From positions 1 to 64,000 of IMG/VR virus record IMGVR_UViG_3300050821_003047: 64,000 bases of DNA; one strand, given 5' to 3'. The notes below the pieces were generated by a model, which did not search any database, was not told the origin of the DNA, and was given only the letters and a program-made list of their open reading frames with translations. The DNA comes from a virus. Both the position numbers and the translations under genes were made by a program. Position 1 is the first letter of the stretch, and every line of letters starts with the position of its first letter. Of this stretch, positions 7,461 through 14,256 are shown in pieces.

Positions 7461-7811
7461 CTACGGAGTCTCCGTTTCGACCGCCCGCGCCGTCCGCTTA
7501 ACCCACGCTATATGCGCTGCCAGCGCATCCCTGCCAGGATTTAGTATCCTCCACGTTTTCACTATCATACGGCCAAACCTAGTTGGCACCGCGCTGTCGT
7601 CTCGATCCGTGCTGTAGATGTACGCCAATTGCTCCATCCGCCGCGCCACCTGGCCCATAGAGGCCACAGAAACGATCAATCCGGCCATTCCCATCATGTA
7701 CTCGACCAATTCCCCCACGGTCGCTCCATCTTCAGCCTCAACTACACAGCACAGAAACGCAAACTCGAATGAACTCAATGGTATACCGTCAATGGAACTC
7801 TTGATACGCAT
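7461..7811 (-). CDS. Putative winged-helix-type regulator (116 aa)
   Basis: A 116-residue, mostly helical protein. It contains FEFAFLCCVVEAEDGATVGELVEYM, a helix plus turn plus helix arrangement, then QVARRMEQLAYIYSTDRDDSAVPTRF, which resembles a recognition helix followed by a wing hairpin. GGAGGTTAACGAGGC gives a good ribosome site. Being the first minus gene at the divergent symmetric region, it is the best candidate for the protein that controls that region. Assignment is by pattern and position only. Confidence 0.5.
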   Translation of the reverse strand: MRIKSSIDGIPLSSFEFAFLCCVVEAEDGATVGELVEYMMGMAGLIVSVASMGQVARRMEQLAYIYSTDRDDSAVPTRFGRMIVKTWRILNPGRDALAAHIAWVKRTARAVETETP

Positions 7812-7839
7812 GCCTCGTTAACCTCCATTGCCACTATAC

Positions 7840-7861
7840 CACTGTTTCATACAAGATCTTC
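7840..7861. repeat. Outer inverted repeat, left arm
   Basis: Left arm, pairing with 7945-7966 (20 of 22 bases complementary). The first 13 bases are perfect. Confidence 0.85.
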
Positions 7862-7883
7862 CTTTTTATAGTGTACTAGGAAC

Positions 7884-7922
7884 TTAACCTATAATTATAT
7901 CGTAAGTATATTTATAGGCTAA
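7884..7922. repeat. Inner inverted repeat
   Basis: Arms TTAACCTATAA (7884-7894) and TTATAGGCTAA (7912-7922) are inverted copies with one mismatch and 17 nt between them. They share the dyad centre of the outer repeat. Confidence 0.75.
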
Positions 7923-7944
7923 CTATGGAGGATATACTATTTTC

Positions 7945-7966
7945 GAAGATATCGTATGAAACAGTG
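7945..7966. repeat. Outer inverted repeat, right arm
   Basis: Right arm of the repeat above. It ends on the first base of the GTG start of the small-terminase-like gene, so anything bound here could also block translation initiation or early elongation. Confidence 0.85.
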
Positions 7967-8556
7967 TGCGCGTCAAGTCTGCCACGTTCACGCCCCCAGC
8001 AACAATCTGCTACACTGCGAACGTGCCAAGCCTCGCGCAGCCGGTCGAAGGGATAATCAATCTGCCGCCGCAGGACCAATTGTTTTGCGCTCTCGTGGCC
8101 AGTGGATGGAACTACTCACAGGCAGCCGAAAAGGCAGGATGGGAAAAGACTTACGGATGGAATAAAATACAGGTCCCGGCAATCAGGGAATTCATAAAGG
8201 AACTTTCCTTGGCCGCTCCAGAAGAGGCCATTCGCATTGAACTTGGCGCAGACCTGACGATGATCCGCCGACGATTGATGCATGGCGACATCGACAGTGA
8301 GGAGCGCGCGTGTATCGACCTACGTATCAAAGCCGTCATGGCGTCGGCAAAGTTTCACGGGCTCATTGTCGATCGTAAGTCAGTAGACAAGCGTTCGCTC
8401 GATCTAACGGCAGTGACAGTGGAGATGCTGAGGCAGGAGTTAGGAAGGACGATTGACGCGCTTGACCCAGGATCGCGTGGAGCGATTGAGGAACGCGTCA
8501 AAGCCGTTGCCAGCAGGAGCCGGAAGGCTGTCGAGACAGTTACGGTTGAGGGTTAG
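7966..8556 (+). CDS. Putative small terminase subunit / HTH DNA-binding protein
   Basis: A 196-residue protein, first of the plus-strand block. Residues ~38-75 (QDQLFCALVASGWNYSQAAEKAGW and following VPAIREFI) fit the helix-turn-helix at the N-terminus of phage small terminases, where the helix reads as a repeat of 'new residues, A-A-x-x-A-G'. The rest is helical and could be the oligomerisation part. TerL is 6 kb downstream, farther than usual. The start is uncertain: GTG 7966 or GTG 8023. A 44-codon frame from ATG 7925 overlaps in another frame and is probably not a gene. Alternative: a late-gene regulator. Confidence 0.55.
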   Translation: MRVKSATFTPPATICYTANVPSLAQPVEGIINLPPQDQLFCALVASGWNYSQAAEKAGWEKTYGWNKIQVPAIREFIKELSLAAPEEAIRIELGADLTMIRRRLMHGDIDSEERACIDLRIKAVMASAKFHGLIVDRKSVDKRSLDLTAVTVEMLRQELGRTIDALDPGSRGAIEERVKAVASRSRKAVETVTVEG

Positions 8557-8828
8557 GCTTGCGCCGCCCTCGCCCGCATGTTAGTAAGTCTGGTAACCGC
8601 CTCACTCGCCAGTAAGTCAATCTTAGACTTGAGATACCGAGCGCTGGCAGATACAGTTATCCGTTGATTGAGACATAACTCATTGGCGTGAGTTATGGGT
8701 GAGTCGATAGACGTGAGTGTCCAGCCTTCCCAGCGTCCGTCATCACGGCGGATGACAAGGCCGAACGGAGACGAGTAGTGCTCAGGCAGCTCGTCGTTCT
8801 CGGGATAGTGGGTCCATGGGATGGTCAT
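8553..8828 (-). CDS. Hypothetical protein (91 aa)
   Basis: Minus-strand protein convergent with the preceding gene (4-nt overlap of the ends). Its start overlaps the upstream zinc-knuckle gene (ATGA). Trp/Asp-rich N-terminus and a helical C-terminus. No family recognised. Confidence 0.6.
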   Translation of the reverse strand: MTIPWTHYPENDELPEHYSSPFGLVIRRDDGRWEGWTLTSIDSPITHANELCLNQRITVSASARYLKSKIDLLASEAVTRLTNMRARAAQA

Positions 8829-9145
8829 TCGCCTGGCCTGTTATAGTCAAAGCGATTGCGCACGCAATCCTCCCAGAGTCCATCATCCTTCATCTGCTGG
8901 ATACGCGCCGCCGCCACATGCGCAGCCCCCTTGGCGCGCTCCATCTCCTCCCGTCCTGGCCGGCACCAGTCGTCATCCCACGTGACCGGGAAGTCGCGCT
9001 CGCTGCGACTGGTGACATCGATGTCGAGGACCGATGTGCCGGCCCGCGGCGCGTTGAAGCGGCAATAGCCGATGCTATCGCTTGATGTAGCGCGCAACGG
9101 CGCATCGTCCCAATAGGGGCAGTCCTTGCAGGTGAGGCCAGGCAT
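8825..9145 (-). CDS. Cys-containing hypothetical protein (106 aa)
   Basis: AAGGAGACAAC precedes the ATG. The N-terminus CKDCPYWD and a later C in GYCRF give three to four cysteines spaced like a small metal-binding domain, as in other short phage proteins that start with C-x-x-C-x-Y/F-W. C-terminus helical. Forms a two-gene minus-strand island with the gene after it. Confidence 0.65.
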   Translation of the reverse strand: MPGLTCKDCPYWDDAPLRATSSDSIGYCRFNAPRAGTSVLDIDVTSRSERDFPVTWDDDWCRPGREEMERAKGAAHVAAARIQQMKDDGLWEDCVRNRFDYNRPGE

Positions 9146-9389
9146 GTTGTCTCCTTAAGCGGCCTCGCCACTGTTTCCGCTGCTCCTGCGACGGGCGCTC
9201 CACCTTCCCAGTGGAAGCGTTTATCAGGGCTGGCGTGTGTAGGGCCGTATCTCAGTGTGGACCCGAACGCCGCGCCGGCGCAATACCCGCCGATGCGGGT
9301 ATCCTTTGCAATGCAAACCTCTTTGCGTTTAGCTTCCGATAACGGCCATTATGTAAACTATTACGATGCGTTTGGCGTTGGGTTGAGCG
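9146..9389. other. Gene-free stretch with hairpin
   Basis: 244 nt between divergent genes. I see no convincing gene. It contains a perfect 8-bp stem, 4-base loop hairpin at 9283-9302 and an AT-rich patch at 9345-9365 that may hold a plus-strand promoter. Confidence 0.5.
9283..9302. terminator. Hairpin ATACCCGC-CGAT-GCGGGTAT
   Basis: Perfect 8-bp stem with a CGAT loop. On the plus strand it is followed by CCTTTGC, a weak T-run; on the minus strand there is none. It could be a weak terminator or an mRNA structural element. Confidence 0.35.
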
Positions 9390-9623
9390 ATGTCTAAGCG
9401 TCAAGTGCAAGCAGGTGAACGATACACACATACGAAGTGTATATGGTTGGTGGCCAGCATGGTTTGGTCAGACGGCGACTCCGCGCGGGTGACGGGGACT
9501 CCGCAAGGCCCCCGTACCCCTCTTTTGAAAACGATAGCGGCGTCAGAGATCCCGGTAACGCCTCAACAATTCGGCCCAAAAAATTGGGGGCGAGTACGCC
9601 GGGGTTGGGGAGGAGGTGTGTAG
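9390..9623 (+). CDS. Doubtful small protein (77 aa)
   Basis: ATG at 9390 with only a poor ribosome site. The first ~35 residues read plausibly (MSKRQVQAGERYTHTKCIWL) but the C-terminus is Gly/Arg/Pro rich filler. Competing frames in both strands are no better. If false, 9146-9646 is a 500-nt region without a gene. Confidence 0.3.
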   Translation: MSKRQVQAGERYTHTKCIWLVASMVWSDGDSARVTGTPQGPRTPLLKTIAASEIPVTPQQFGPKNWGRVRRGWGGGV

Positions 9624-9646
9624 TGCTGGCTGGGTATACGGCCAGG

Positions 9647-9985
9647 TTAGCGAGCGCCACGGGTGCGGCGGCTGGTAAATGGCGTCATGAGTTCTGCGGT
9701 GACCCGTCCCAGCCGTTCGCAGTCGGAGCAGTGGAGGTGGCGGCCACTGCGGGCATGTTTCAGGAGGTATTCGAGCTGTTCGACGAGGACCTCATCGGCC
9801 GGCGCGGCTGGGATGGTTTCAGGGTTGGCCGCGGTTGGCGGACCGTAAGGCACATCGTCCGGGATGCCGAGGATGGCGCGTACCTTGTCGAGGAAATCAG
9901 GAGAGGGGTTGCGTCCGTGCCTGAAGATATTCGCGGCGACAATTTCTAGGTCAGTGTCAATGGTAGGGTCTGGGTTGCGCGCCAT
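9647..9985 (-). CDS. Hypothetical protein (112 aa)
   Basis: Start chosen at ATG 9983-9985 (MARNPDPTIDTDLEIVAANI); a longer frame to 10120 exists but its extra 45 residues are Arg/Pro-rich. The body has a helix pair and a C-terminal CSDCERLGRVTAEL segment with a CxxC. Divergent from the next plus gene. No family recognised. Confidence 0.6.
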   Translation of the reverse strand: MARNPDPTIDTDLEIVAANIFRHGRNPSPDFLDKVRAILGIPDDVPYGPPTAANPETIPAAPADEVLVEQLEYLLKHARSGRHLHCSDCERLGRVTAELMTPFTSRRTRGAR

Positions 9986-10155
9986 GCCCGTAATATGGAC
10001 CCATTCTCGGCGGTTGTAAATGGGCTGTTTACCTGAGATTGCACGGGGCGGCCTGCGTTGGGCGCGACTCAACGGCATCCCCCGGCATACCCCTAGAGGC
10101 ATAGTACTATAGATTTCCATAAGAAATTAGGTACTATTGTTAGCGAGGAGGAAGC
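9986..10155. promoter_or_regulatory. Divergent intergenic region
   Basis: 170 nt between divergent starts. The last 60 nt are AT-rich (around 10099-10145) with TAGTACTATAGA-type sequence, a plausible plus-strand -10 region, followed by GAGGAGG just before the 10156 start. Confidence 0.4.
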
Positions 10156-10350
10156 ATGGCGCGTAAGGAGCGAGGCGAGAGGTATGTAGACGACGCACCG
10201 ACGGTTAGTGGCGGCATGTTCGTAGACGACGATGCGCCGACGCAGGAGATGCCGGCGGTACCAGAGGGCGATGCGGCGGGCGAGTCGGCAGACGACGATG
10301 GTGGCTCGGGCGATAACCCGCCGACGATACCACCGGACACGGGAGAGTAA
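10156..10350 (+). CDS. Acidic Asp/Pro/Gly-rich small protein (64 aa)
   Basis: GCGAGGAGGAAGC gives a near-perfect ribosome site. The protein is strongly acidic with two VDDAPT/VDDDAPT copies and a disordered Asp/Gly/Pro-rich end. No fold predicted by eye; possibly a DNA-mimic-like or decoy protein but that is speculation. Confidence 0.6.
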   Translation: MARKERGERYVDDAPTVSGGMFVDDDAPTQEMPAVPEGDAAGESADDDGGSGDNPPTIPPDTGE

Positions 10351-10385
10351 TGCGCGACGTTGGCCGCAAAGGCAGGTGATGCGAA

Positions 10386-10490
10386 GTGTACCCACAGACA
10401 ACGGTTCAATACCCTGGCAATATTATCGTCCAGCCGAATCTAGTCGAGGGTCCAGCGCCCCGGCGTGGCAAGGTAAAGCTGGATAGATAA
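10386..10490 (+). CDS. Small protein (34 aa)
   Basis: GTG at 10386 after AGGTGATG; reads VYPQTTVQYPGNIIVQPN then a basic end. It fills the gap between two plus genes. A competing frame (ATG 10379) looks less protein-like. Short, so only moderate support. Confidence 0.35.
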   Translation: MYPQTTVQYPGNIIVQPNLVEGPAPRRGKVKLDR

Positions 10491-10506
10491 GTCCACGTAA
10501 AAACAC

Positions 10507-10833
10507 ATGGCTGAGCACACCCCGGAAGCACAAAACTGGATAGCGGCTGCGGTTGCTGGCGCTTTCGGGGTTCTTGCCAATGTGGTGCAGTATTTTTTTC
10601 ACCGCGGGCGATCGGAGGATGACGACCGGGACGGGATCAGCGATCAGATTAAGGCGCTCGACGCCGCCTCGCGCCACGCTCAAGACCGGATGGAAACGCT
10701 ACATGATGAGATCAGTCGGCTGCGACGGGACTTTGAGAATTTCAGAACCGATGAGTTGAGGTGGCAGAGTAGTGTGGACGAGCGGATATTGCGTATTTGG
10801 CGCAGGATTCCAGCCGGGAGCGATGGAGACTGA
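10507..10833 (+). CDS. Single-span membrane protein with coiled coil (108 aa)
   Basis: Residues ~10-31 (WIAAAVAGAFGVLANVVQYFF) form a transmembrane helix. Residues ~50-90 form a charged coiled coil (ASRHAQDRMETLHDEISRLR). This layout is typical of small phage membrane proteins linked to lysis (spanin- or holin-accessory-like). Its last 92 nt overlap the convergent minus gene. No lysozyme gene is adjacent; the endolysin is 12 kb away. Confidence 0.65.
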   Translation: MAEHTPEAQNWIAAAVAGAFGVLANVVQYFFHRGRSEDDDRDGISDQIKALDAASRHAQDRMETLHDEISRLRRDFENFRTDELRWQSSVDERILRIWRRIPAGSDGD

Positions 10834-11410
10834 GGTACAGCCATGCGCAACAGCAGGCGATGCAGGTTAGGCGGAATGCCGCTTGTGCGGCGTACCATGC
10901 AGTCGCCGGCATGAGCGAGATTACGACGTGGGCCAGGAGGACGGAGAATAGCAGGCCGGCGTTCCACCAGAACGGCTTCGGCCGTATTTGACTCCAACAG
11001 AAAACCGCGACCACTGCGATGCTCGCCGCCATCGCTATCCAGATTCCAGAACGGAAATAAGTTGTGATGTCGGGCCATTTGCCGAGGCCGACTAGGAGCG
11101 TAAGGGATACTCCAGTGGCTACGGCGCGCGCGGCGGTTCGTTTGCCCAGCGGGAGGCGGCCGGTGATGACGTGGCACGTTTCGATGCAGGCTGCGCATAA
11201 CGCCAGGCAGAGGACGACGCGCGACGGCCACCAGACGTTGGATACCCAGGCATGGTCGGTTGGATCTCCGGTGAGCATCAAGATGGACTGGGCGCATTGG
11301 ACAAACGCGGCGATTGAGAAGAGCGGGAACGGCCGGCGGTGGGTACGCAACGAGACGGCGAACAGGGCGGCCCAGCCGGATATGTAGAGTACTTGGAGGG
11401 CGCTAGTCAT
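10742..11410 (-). CDS. Multi-span membrane protein (222 aa)
   Basis: Starts MTSALQVLYISGWAALFAVS at 11410 (an upstream ATG at 11461 would overlap its neighbour more). I count about seven hydrophobic helices spread evenly through residues 5-205. No transporter signature recognised. It overlaps the upstream 64-aa gene by 8 nt and the convergent plus gene by 92 nt at its C-terminus. Confidence 0.6.
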   Translation of the reverse strand: MTSALQVLYISGWAALFAVSLRTHRRPFPLFSIAAFVQCAQSILMLTGDPTDHAWVSNVWWPSRVVLCLALCAACIETCHVITGRLPLGKRTAARAVATGVSLTLLVGLGKWPDITTYFRSGIWIAMAASIAVVAVFCWSQIRPKPFWWNAGLLFSVLLAHVVISLMPATAWYAAQAAFRLTCIACCCAWLYLSLHRSRLESCAKYAISARPHYSATSTHRF

Positions 11411-11597
11411 GTTCGTAGTCCGCACCAAGATAATACCGGTCGTTGCGCTCGTTGCGGGCAAGCTTACGTTCTAGTTCCTCGCACACTGCGTCTTCGTCTG
11501 ACTCGCGCGTGATAATTTTTACCAGCATCGGCTTTATGCGCGCCAGTATGGGACCGTAATCCATACTCCGCATTGTACGCCAGTTCTGCACTTGCAT
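11403..11597 (-). CDS. Hypothetical protein (64 aa)
   Basis: Begins at ATG 11595-11597 and ends in YEHD inside the membrane protein start. Helical, charged centre (ESDEDAVCEELERKLARNERND). Looks co-translated with the membrane protein. No family recognised. Confidence 0.55.
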   Translation of the reverse strand: MQVQNWRTMRSMDYGPILARIKPMLVKIITRESDEDAVCEELERKLARNERNDRYYLGADYEHD

Positions 11598-11637
11598 CCT
11601 ATGTGCGGCGGAGTACGTATCGGTTAAAGTAGTGCCT

Positions 11638-11928
11638 ATGGAGTCTTTGCCGCCGAATACAACCGCTCAACAGGACTTGACAACCGCAGGGCAGCGACGC
11701 GTGAATCTGATTTGGGAGTACACCCAAGCGCTCATTGCTGTCGCGGTTGTCATCTCGACCATGTGGGCCAGCATGTGGATGGTTTTCACTAAAGACACGA
11801 GCCAGATACCGACGATTTTTAGTTTTGCGTTCGGGACTATTGTGGGTTTCTACTTTAGTAGGACTAATCACGCGGCCATCGGTGGCGTGGGGCAGAAACC
11901 ACCGCAGGAGCCCTACATCGGGCGGTAG
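11638..11928 (+). CDS. Two-span membrane protein, holin-like (96 aa)
   Basis: Two hydrophobic helices (ALIAVAVVISTMWASMWMV and IFSFAFGTIVGFYF) with a short loop and polar ends, the size and topology of a class II holin or similar. No ribosome site is visible before ATG 11638 (or GTG 11632), while a -10-like TACGTAT lies at 11615-11621, so the transcript could be almost leaderless. Related in style to the 87-aa protein at 13786. Confidence 0.55.
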   Translation: MESLPPNTTAQQDLTTAGQRRVNLIWEYTQALIAVAVVISTMWASMWMVFTKDTSQIPTIFSFAFGTIVGFYFSRTNHAAIGGVGQKPPQEPYIGR

Positions 11929-12006
11929 CCGACGCGGCGGTAATTCTGCACTTGCATAAGTACTGGGAACGTGGTACCGTGACCCCGTAAGGAGATCCTA
12001 AAAATT

Positions 12007-12672
12007 ATGGCATTAGACCCAGCAGACCTCGATCAGGTCAAAAATCTCATTCAGAACTCGGTGACGGCGGCGATAGCGGCGGCCTGCCCGCGACCGGCCC
12101 AGGTAGCGCCTGTCTCGCGTAGCGCCGCCGAAGTGGGCAGCCCGGAATTCGCAGAAGACCGGACCCAAATCAATTCACTCAACAACAAGTGGATTTTCGA
12201 ATCCGCGATGGATCGATATTGGTCGCGTTCGGCTCGTAGCGACGATCATTATGCCGATTTGCAATCGCGCAGCTTGGCTTCGCTCGACAACCTCCTGGAG
12301 ATTGGCAAGAAGGTTTCGCAGAAGTTCTTCTCCAGCATTGACCTCAATGAGCGATCGCGGATGGGATTCGACTATACCACCACCTACGATCTTTCGAATC
12401 CTAACACGCTTGGGACTTCGGACGTAGTCCGTGGCGCAGTGGATCCGCAAAACCGGGCCATCGACAATGCTACCGCATCCCTGAGCAACATTCCTTCGAT
12501 GGTACAGAGCGCCGTGGCGCAGGCATTCACCGACAATACCGTGTTCTCGGATGCGGTCAAGGGAGCCGTGGCCGATGCTATGAATGGCACGGTTCCCACT
12601 CTGGAAGCGGCCATCGGTGCGGCGGTCGCTGCGGCGCTGGCGAACACGCCGGTAAAACCTACGGCGGCCTAA
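12007..12672 (+). CDS. Hypothetical protein (221 aa)
   Basis: AAGGAG sits 10 nt before ATG. The middle (residues ~60-120) contains WIFESAMDRYWSRSARSDDH and looks helical; the ends are Ala/Val-rich. I do not recognise it. It begins the run of small plus genes leading to terminase. Confidence 0.65.
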   Translation: MALDPADLDQVKNLIQNSVTAAIAAACPRPAQVAPVSRSAAEVGSPEFAEDRTQINSLNNKWIFESAMDRYWSRSARSDDHYADLQSRSLASLDNLLEIGKKVSQKFFSSIDLNERSRMGFDYTTTYDLSNPNTLGTSDVVRGAVDPQNRAIDNATASLSNIPSMVQSAVAQAFTDNTVFSDAVKGAVADAMNGTVPTLEAAIGAAVAAALANTPVKPTAA

Positions 12673-12698
12673 CGCCGCGCATCGACAAAGGAGAACGC

Positions 12699-13034
12699 AT
12701 GTCATTCCTTTCCGTTCTGAAGTCCATCGGCCACGTCGTGAAAACCGGCGTGGCCGATACGGCGCCTTTCGAGGGGATCATCGGCGCGATCCCGGTGGCC
12801 GGTCCCGCCATCACCACCGTTCTCGGGGCTATCACTGCCGTAGAGGGACTTGTGCCGCAAGCCGGAACCGGTCCGGCGAAGAAGGCCGCAGTTACGACCG
12901 TGGTTAACGCAGCGAATCCCGGCATCGATCCGGCTGCGTTGAGTGCGGCCATCGACGCTATCGTGGCGGCGTTCAATCAGATCGCCACGGCGAGCGCAAC
13001 GTTGAAACCAACTACTCCAGTGCCGGCTGCGTGA
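12699..13034 (+). CDS. Hydrophobic Ala/Gly-rich protein (111 aa)
   Basis: AAAGGAGAAC precedes ATG. The protein is rich in A, V, G and I with a hydrophobic centre (FEGIIGAIPVAGPAITTVLGAI). It may be membrane-inserting, or a small virion component. No homology recognised. Confidence 0.6.
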   Translation: MSFLSVLKSIGHVVKTGVADTAPFEGIIGAIPVAGPAITTVLGAITAVEGLVPQAGTGPAKKAAVTTVVNAANPGIDPAALSAAIDAIVAAFNQIATASATLKPTTPVPAA

Positions 13035-13092
13035 GGTAGGCTGGTAGTCTGGTGTGTGGATGTTGAATCGAATCAGAATACTGGAGGAACAG

Positions 13093-13281
13093 ATGAGCGC
13101 AGTTTCAACGGAAATCTCAAATATCAAGGCAGCACTCGACAAGGTAGTGGCCGCTGTGGCCGCATTGCAAGCGGCCGCCGCTACCGATAACCTTTCACCG
13201 GCTACGCAGTCCGCTCTCGACGCGCTGCAAACGGAAACAGACACTTTGGCGACATCAGTCGCGCCGCCGGCTACGACTTAA
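13093..13281 (+). CDS. Short coiled-coil protein (62 aa)
   Basis: Start chosen at ATG 13093 after CTGGAGGAACAG; the frame is open upstream to 13054. Heptad-like pattern STEISNIKAALDKVVAAVAAL and later DALQTETDTLA indicate a coiled coil. Could be a small structural or accessory protein. Confidence 0.55.
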   Translation: MSAVSTEISNIKAALDKVVAAVAALQAAAATDNLSPATQSALDALQTETDTLATSVAPPATT

Positions 13282-13359
13282 AAGCCAGTTGTTTTGGAGA
13301 GGCCGGCCACCCGCGCCCGTGAGCATCGACATGGAGCGTGTGGCGGTCGGCCTATTTTT

Positions 13360-13509
13360 ATGATCATCACCAAGATCCTCAAGCCGGAGAAGTTCAACGC
13401 CGAGACTTTTGCGCATCTCTGCTGGCCGGATTCGCCGCCGAGTCCGTTTATGATCGATGCGATGCAGAGAATTCTTGACGGATTGCTGGCAGAAGGCGTG
13501 ATTGAGTGA
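13360..13509 (+). CDS. Small protein (49 aa)
   Basis: ATG at 13360; the frame is open further upstream but those residues are Arg-rich. Contains FNAETFAHLCWPDSPPSPF then a helix MQRILDGLLAEGVIE. Ends in a GTGA overlap with the next gene. Unknown. Confidence 0.45.
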   Translation: MIITKILKPEKFNAETFAHLCWPDSPPSPFMIDAMQRILDGLLAEGVIE

Positions 13510-13715
13510 AGCGAGCCCGTCCAGCGTTCCCATCGGAAGGCTATCCAGTTAAGAAAACTCCGGCTACGAAGCAGGTCCGGTGGAAAACGGAAACGTCGTC
13601 CATGCCGACTGAGATTTTAAACCGGGCATTGATTTGGGGATTACAGCAGGATCCGCCGATCCGGGGGAAGACGGAAGTGGTCATTGCGTTGATTGAAAGG
13701 GGATTGAAAGCATGA
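13506..13715 (+). CDS. Basic small protein (69 aa)
   Basis: GTG start in a GTGA overlap. Basic N-terminus and a C-terminal helix (GKTEVVIALIERGLKA). The C-terminal half resembles the strand-helix-helix of RHH-type proteins but weakly (MPTEILNRALIWGLQQ). Unknown. Confidence 0.45.
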   Translation: MKRARPAFPSEGYPVKKTPATKQVRWKTETSSMPTEILNRALIWGLQQDPPIRGKTEVVIALIERGLKA

Positions 13716-13768
13716 TCGATCTTTTATTGGCCGTGTTGTCTTTCGTCGTCGGCGGCACAAACGATTGA
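13712..13768 (+). CDS. Possible 18-aa hydrophobic peptide
   Basis: ATGA overlap with the preceding stop, 18 codons, hydrophobic (IDLLLAVLSFVVGG). Tiny and possibly accidental, but in line with the local gene packing. Confidence 0.25.
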   Translation: MIDLLLAVLSFVVGGTND

Positions 13769-13785
13769 TGTGATATTCTGCACGC

Positions 13786-14049
13786 ATGGGAATCGATAAA
13801 CTAGATCCGACGTTGAAGTTGCTATTCGTTGGAATGGTGTTCTTCACTGCGATTCTGATATTTATCGAGTTTCGATTTCGTACCGATGCCCAAGTATTCC
13901 AGGTTGTGGCGAGCCTTGTGGCCGGTTTCTCTGGGGCGTTTTTCGGACGCATAAACCCGCATAATACGGCTACGCCAGGGACTACGGAAACCACGCTGAC
14001 GACAACCAGAATACCGCCCGATCCTCCGCCCACTGTGCCGGGTAAATGA
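13786..14049 (+). CDS. Two-span membrane protein, holin-like (87 aa)
   Basis: Two hydrophobic segments (LLFVGMVFFTAILIFIEF and VVASLVAGFSGAFFG) and a Thr/Pro-rich tail. Same topology as the protein at 11638. Two holin-like proteins in one cluster may be holin/antiholin or unrelated. No ribosome site of note; TGATATTCTGCACGC precedes the ATG. Confidence 0.5.
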   Translation: MGIDKLDPTLKLLFVGMVFFTAILIFIEFRFRTDAQVFQVVASLVAGFSGAFFGRINPHNTATPGTTETTLTTTRIPPDPPPTVPGK

Positions 14050-14050
14050 C

Positions 14051-14242
14051 ATGCCCTACACTCAGCAGCAAGTCCGATTATTCATGAGCGATGCGAGCCC
14101 GCTGAATGCTGTCGAGAAGGAGAAGGTTCGCGGGGAACTGCATGCTGACCCAAGCATGGGACACAAGAAGCCGGGACCCGAGGCGAACGACGAGAGCCGC
14201 AAGTTGTACGCGCGATACAAGAGCAGCCGCAAGGGATCGTAG
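14051..14242 (+). CDS. Charged small protein (63 aa)
   Basis: Starts 1 nt after the stop of the previous gene. Helical N-terminal (TQQQVRLFMSDASPLNAVEKEKV) and a basic end. Unknown. Confidence 0.55.
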   Translation: MPYTQQQVRLFMSDASPLNAVEKEKVRGELHADPSMGHKKPGPEANDESRKLYARYKSSRKGS

Positions 14243-14256
14243 TATAGTTTATTCCA

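Larger units (their letters stand above)
7812..7965. promoter_or_regulatory. Divergent control region with nested dyad
   Basis: This 154-nt AT-rich gap separates the minus-strand early block from the plus-strand late block. It has two inverted repeats with the same centre at about 7903. The outer arms 7840-7861 and 7945-7966 match at 20 of 22 positions, including a perfect 13-mer (CACTGTTTCATAC / GTATGAAACAGTG). The inner arms 7884-7894 and 7912-7922 match at 10 of 11. On each strand a -10-like box (TATACT at 7933-7938; ACACTATAA on minus near 7869-7877) sits just upstream of GTATGAAACAGTG. Inference: mirrored promoters with shared operators. Confidence 0.65.

Noticed and set aside
7925-8059. 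44-codon plus-strand frame starting in the divergent control region
   Set aside because: Overlaps the terminase-like gene in another frame and turns into Ser/Arg/Gln filler; its ATG has no ribosome site.
9240-9270. Short stretch resembling a ribosomal RNA fragment (GGCCGTATCTCAGTGTGG)
   Set aside because: Only ~18 nt and no other rRNA-like sequence nearby; chance resemblance.
10093-10409. Long minus-strand frames opposite the acidic protein
   Set aside because: The plus-strand gene has a near-perfect ribosome site; the minus frames are Arg/Ser-rich shadows.
11584-11957. 14-bp direct repeat TTCTGCACTTGCAT at 11584-11597 and 11944-11957, each near a plus-strand gene start
   Set aside because: Several 14-mer matches are expected by chance in 64 kb, and the first copy is part of the coding start of a minus-strand gene. 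It may still be a promoter element but is not strong enough to list.
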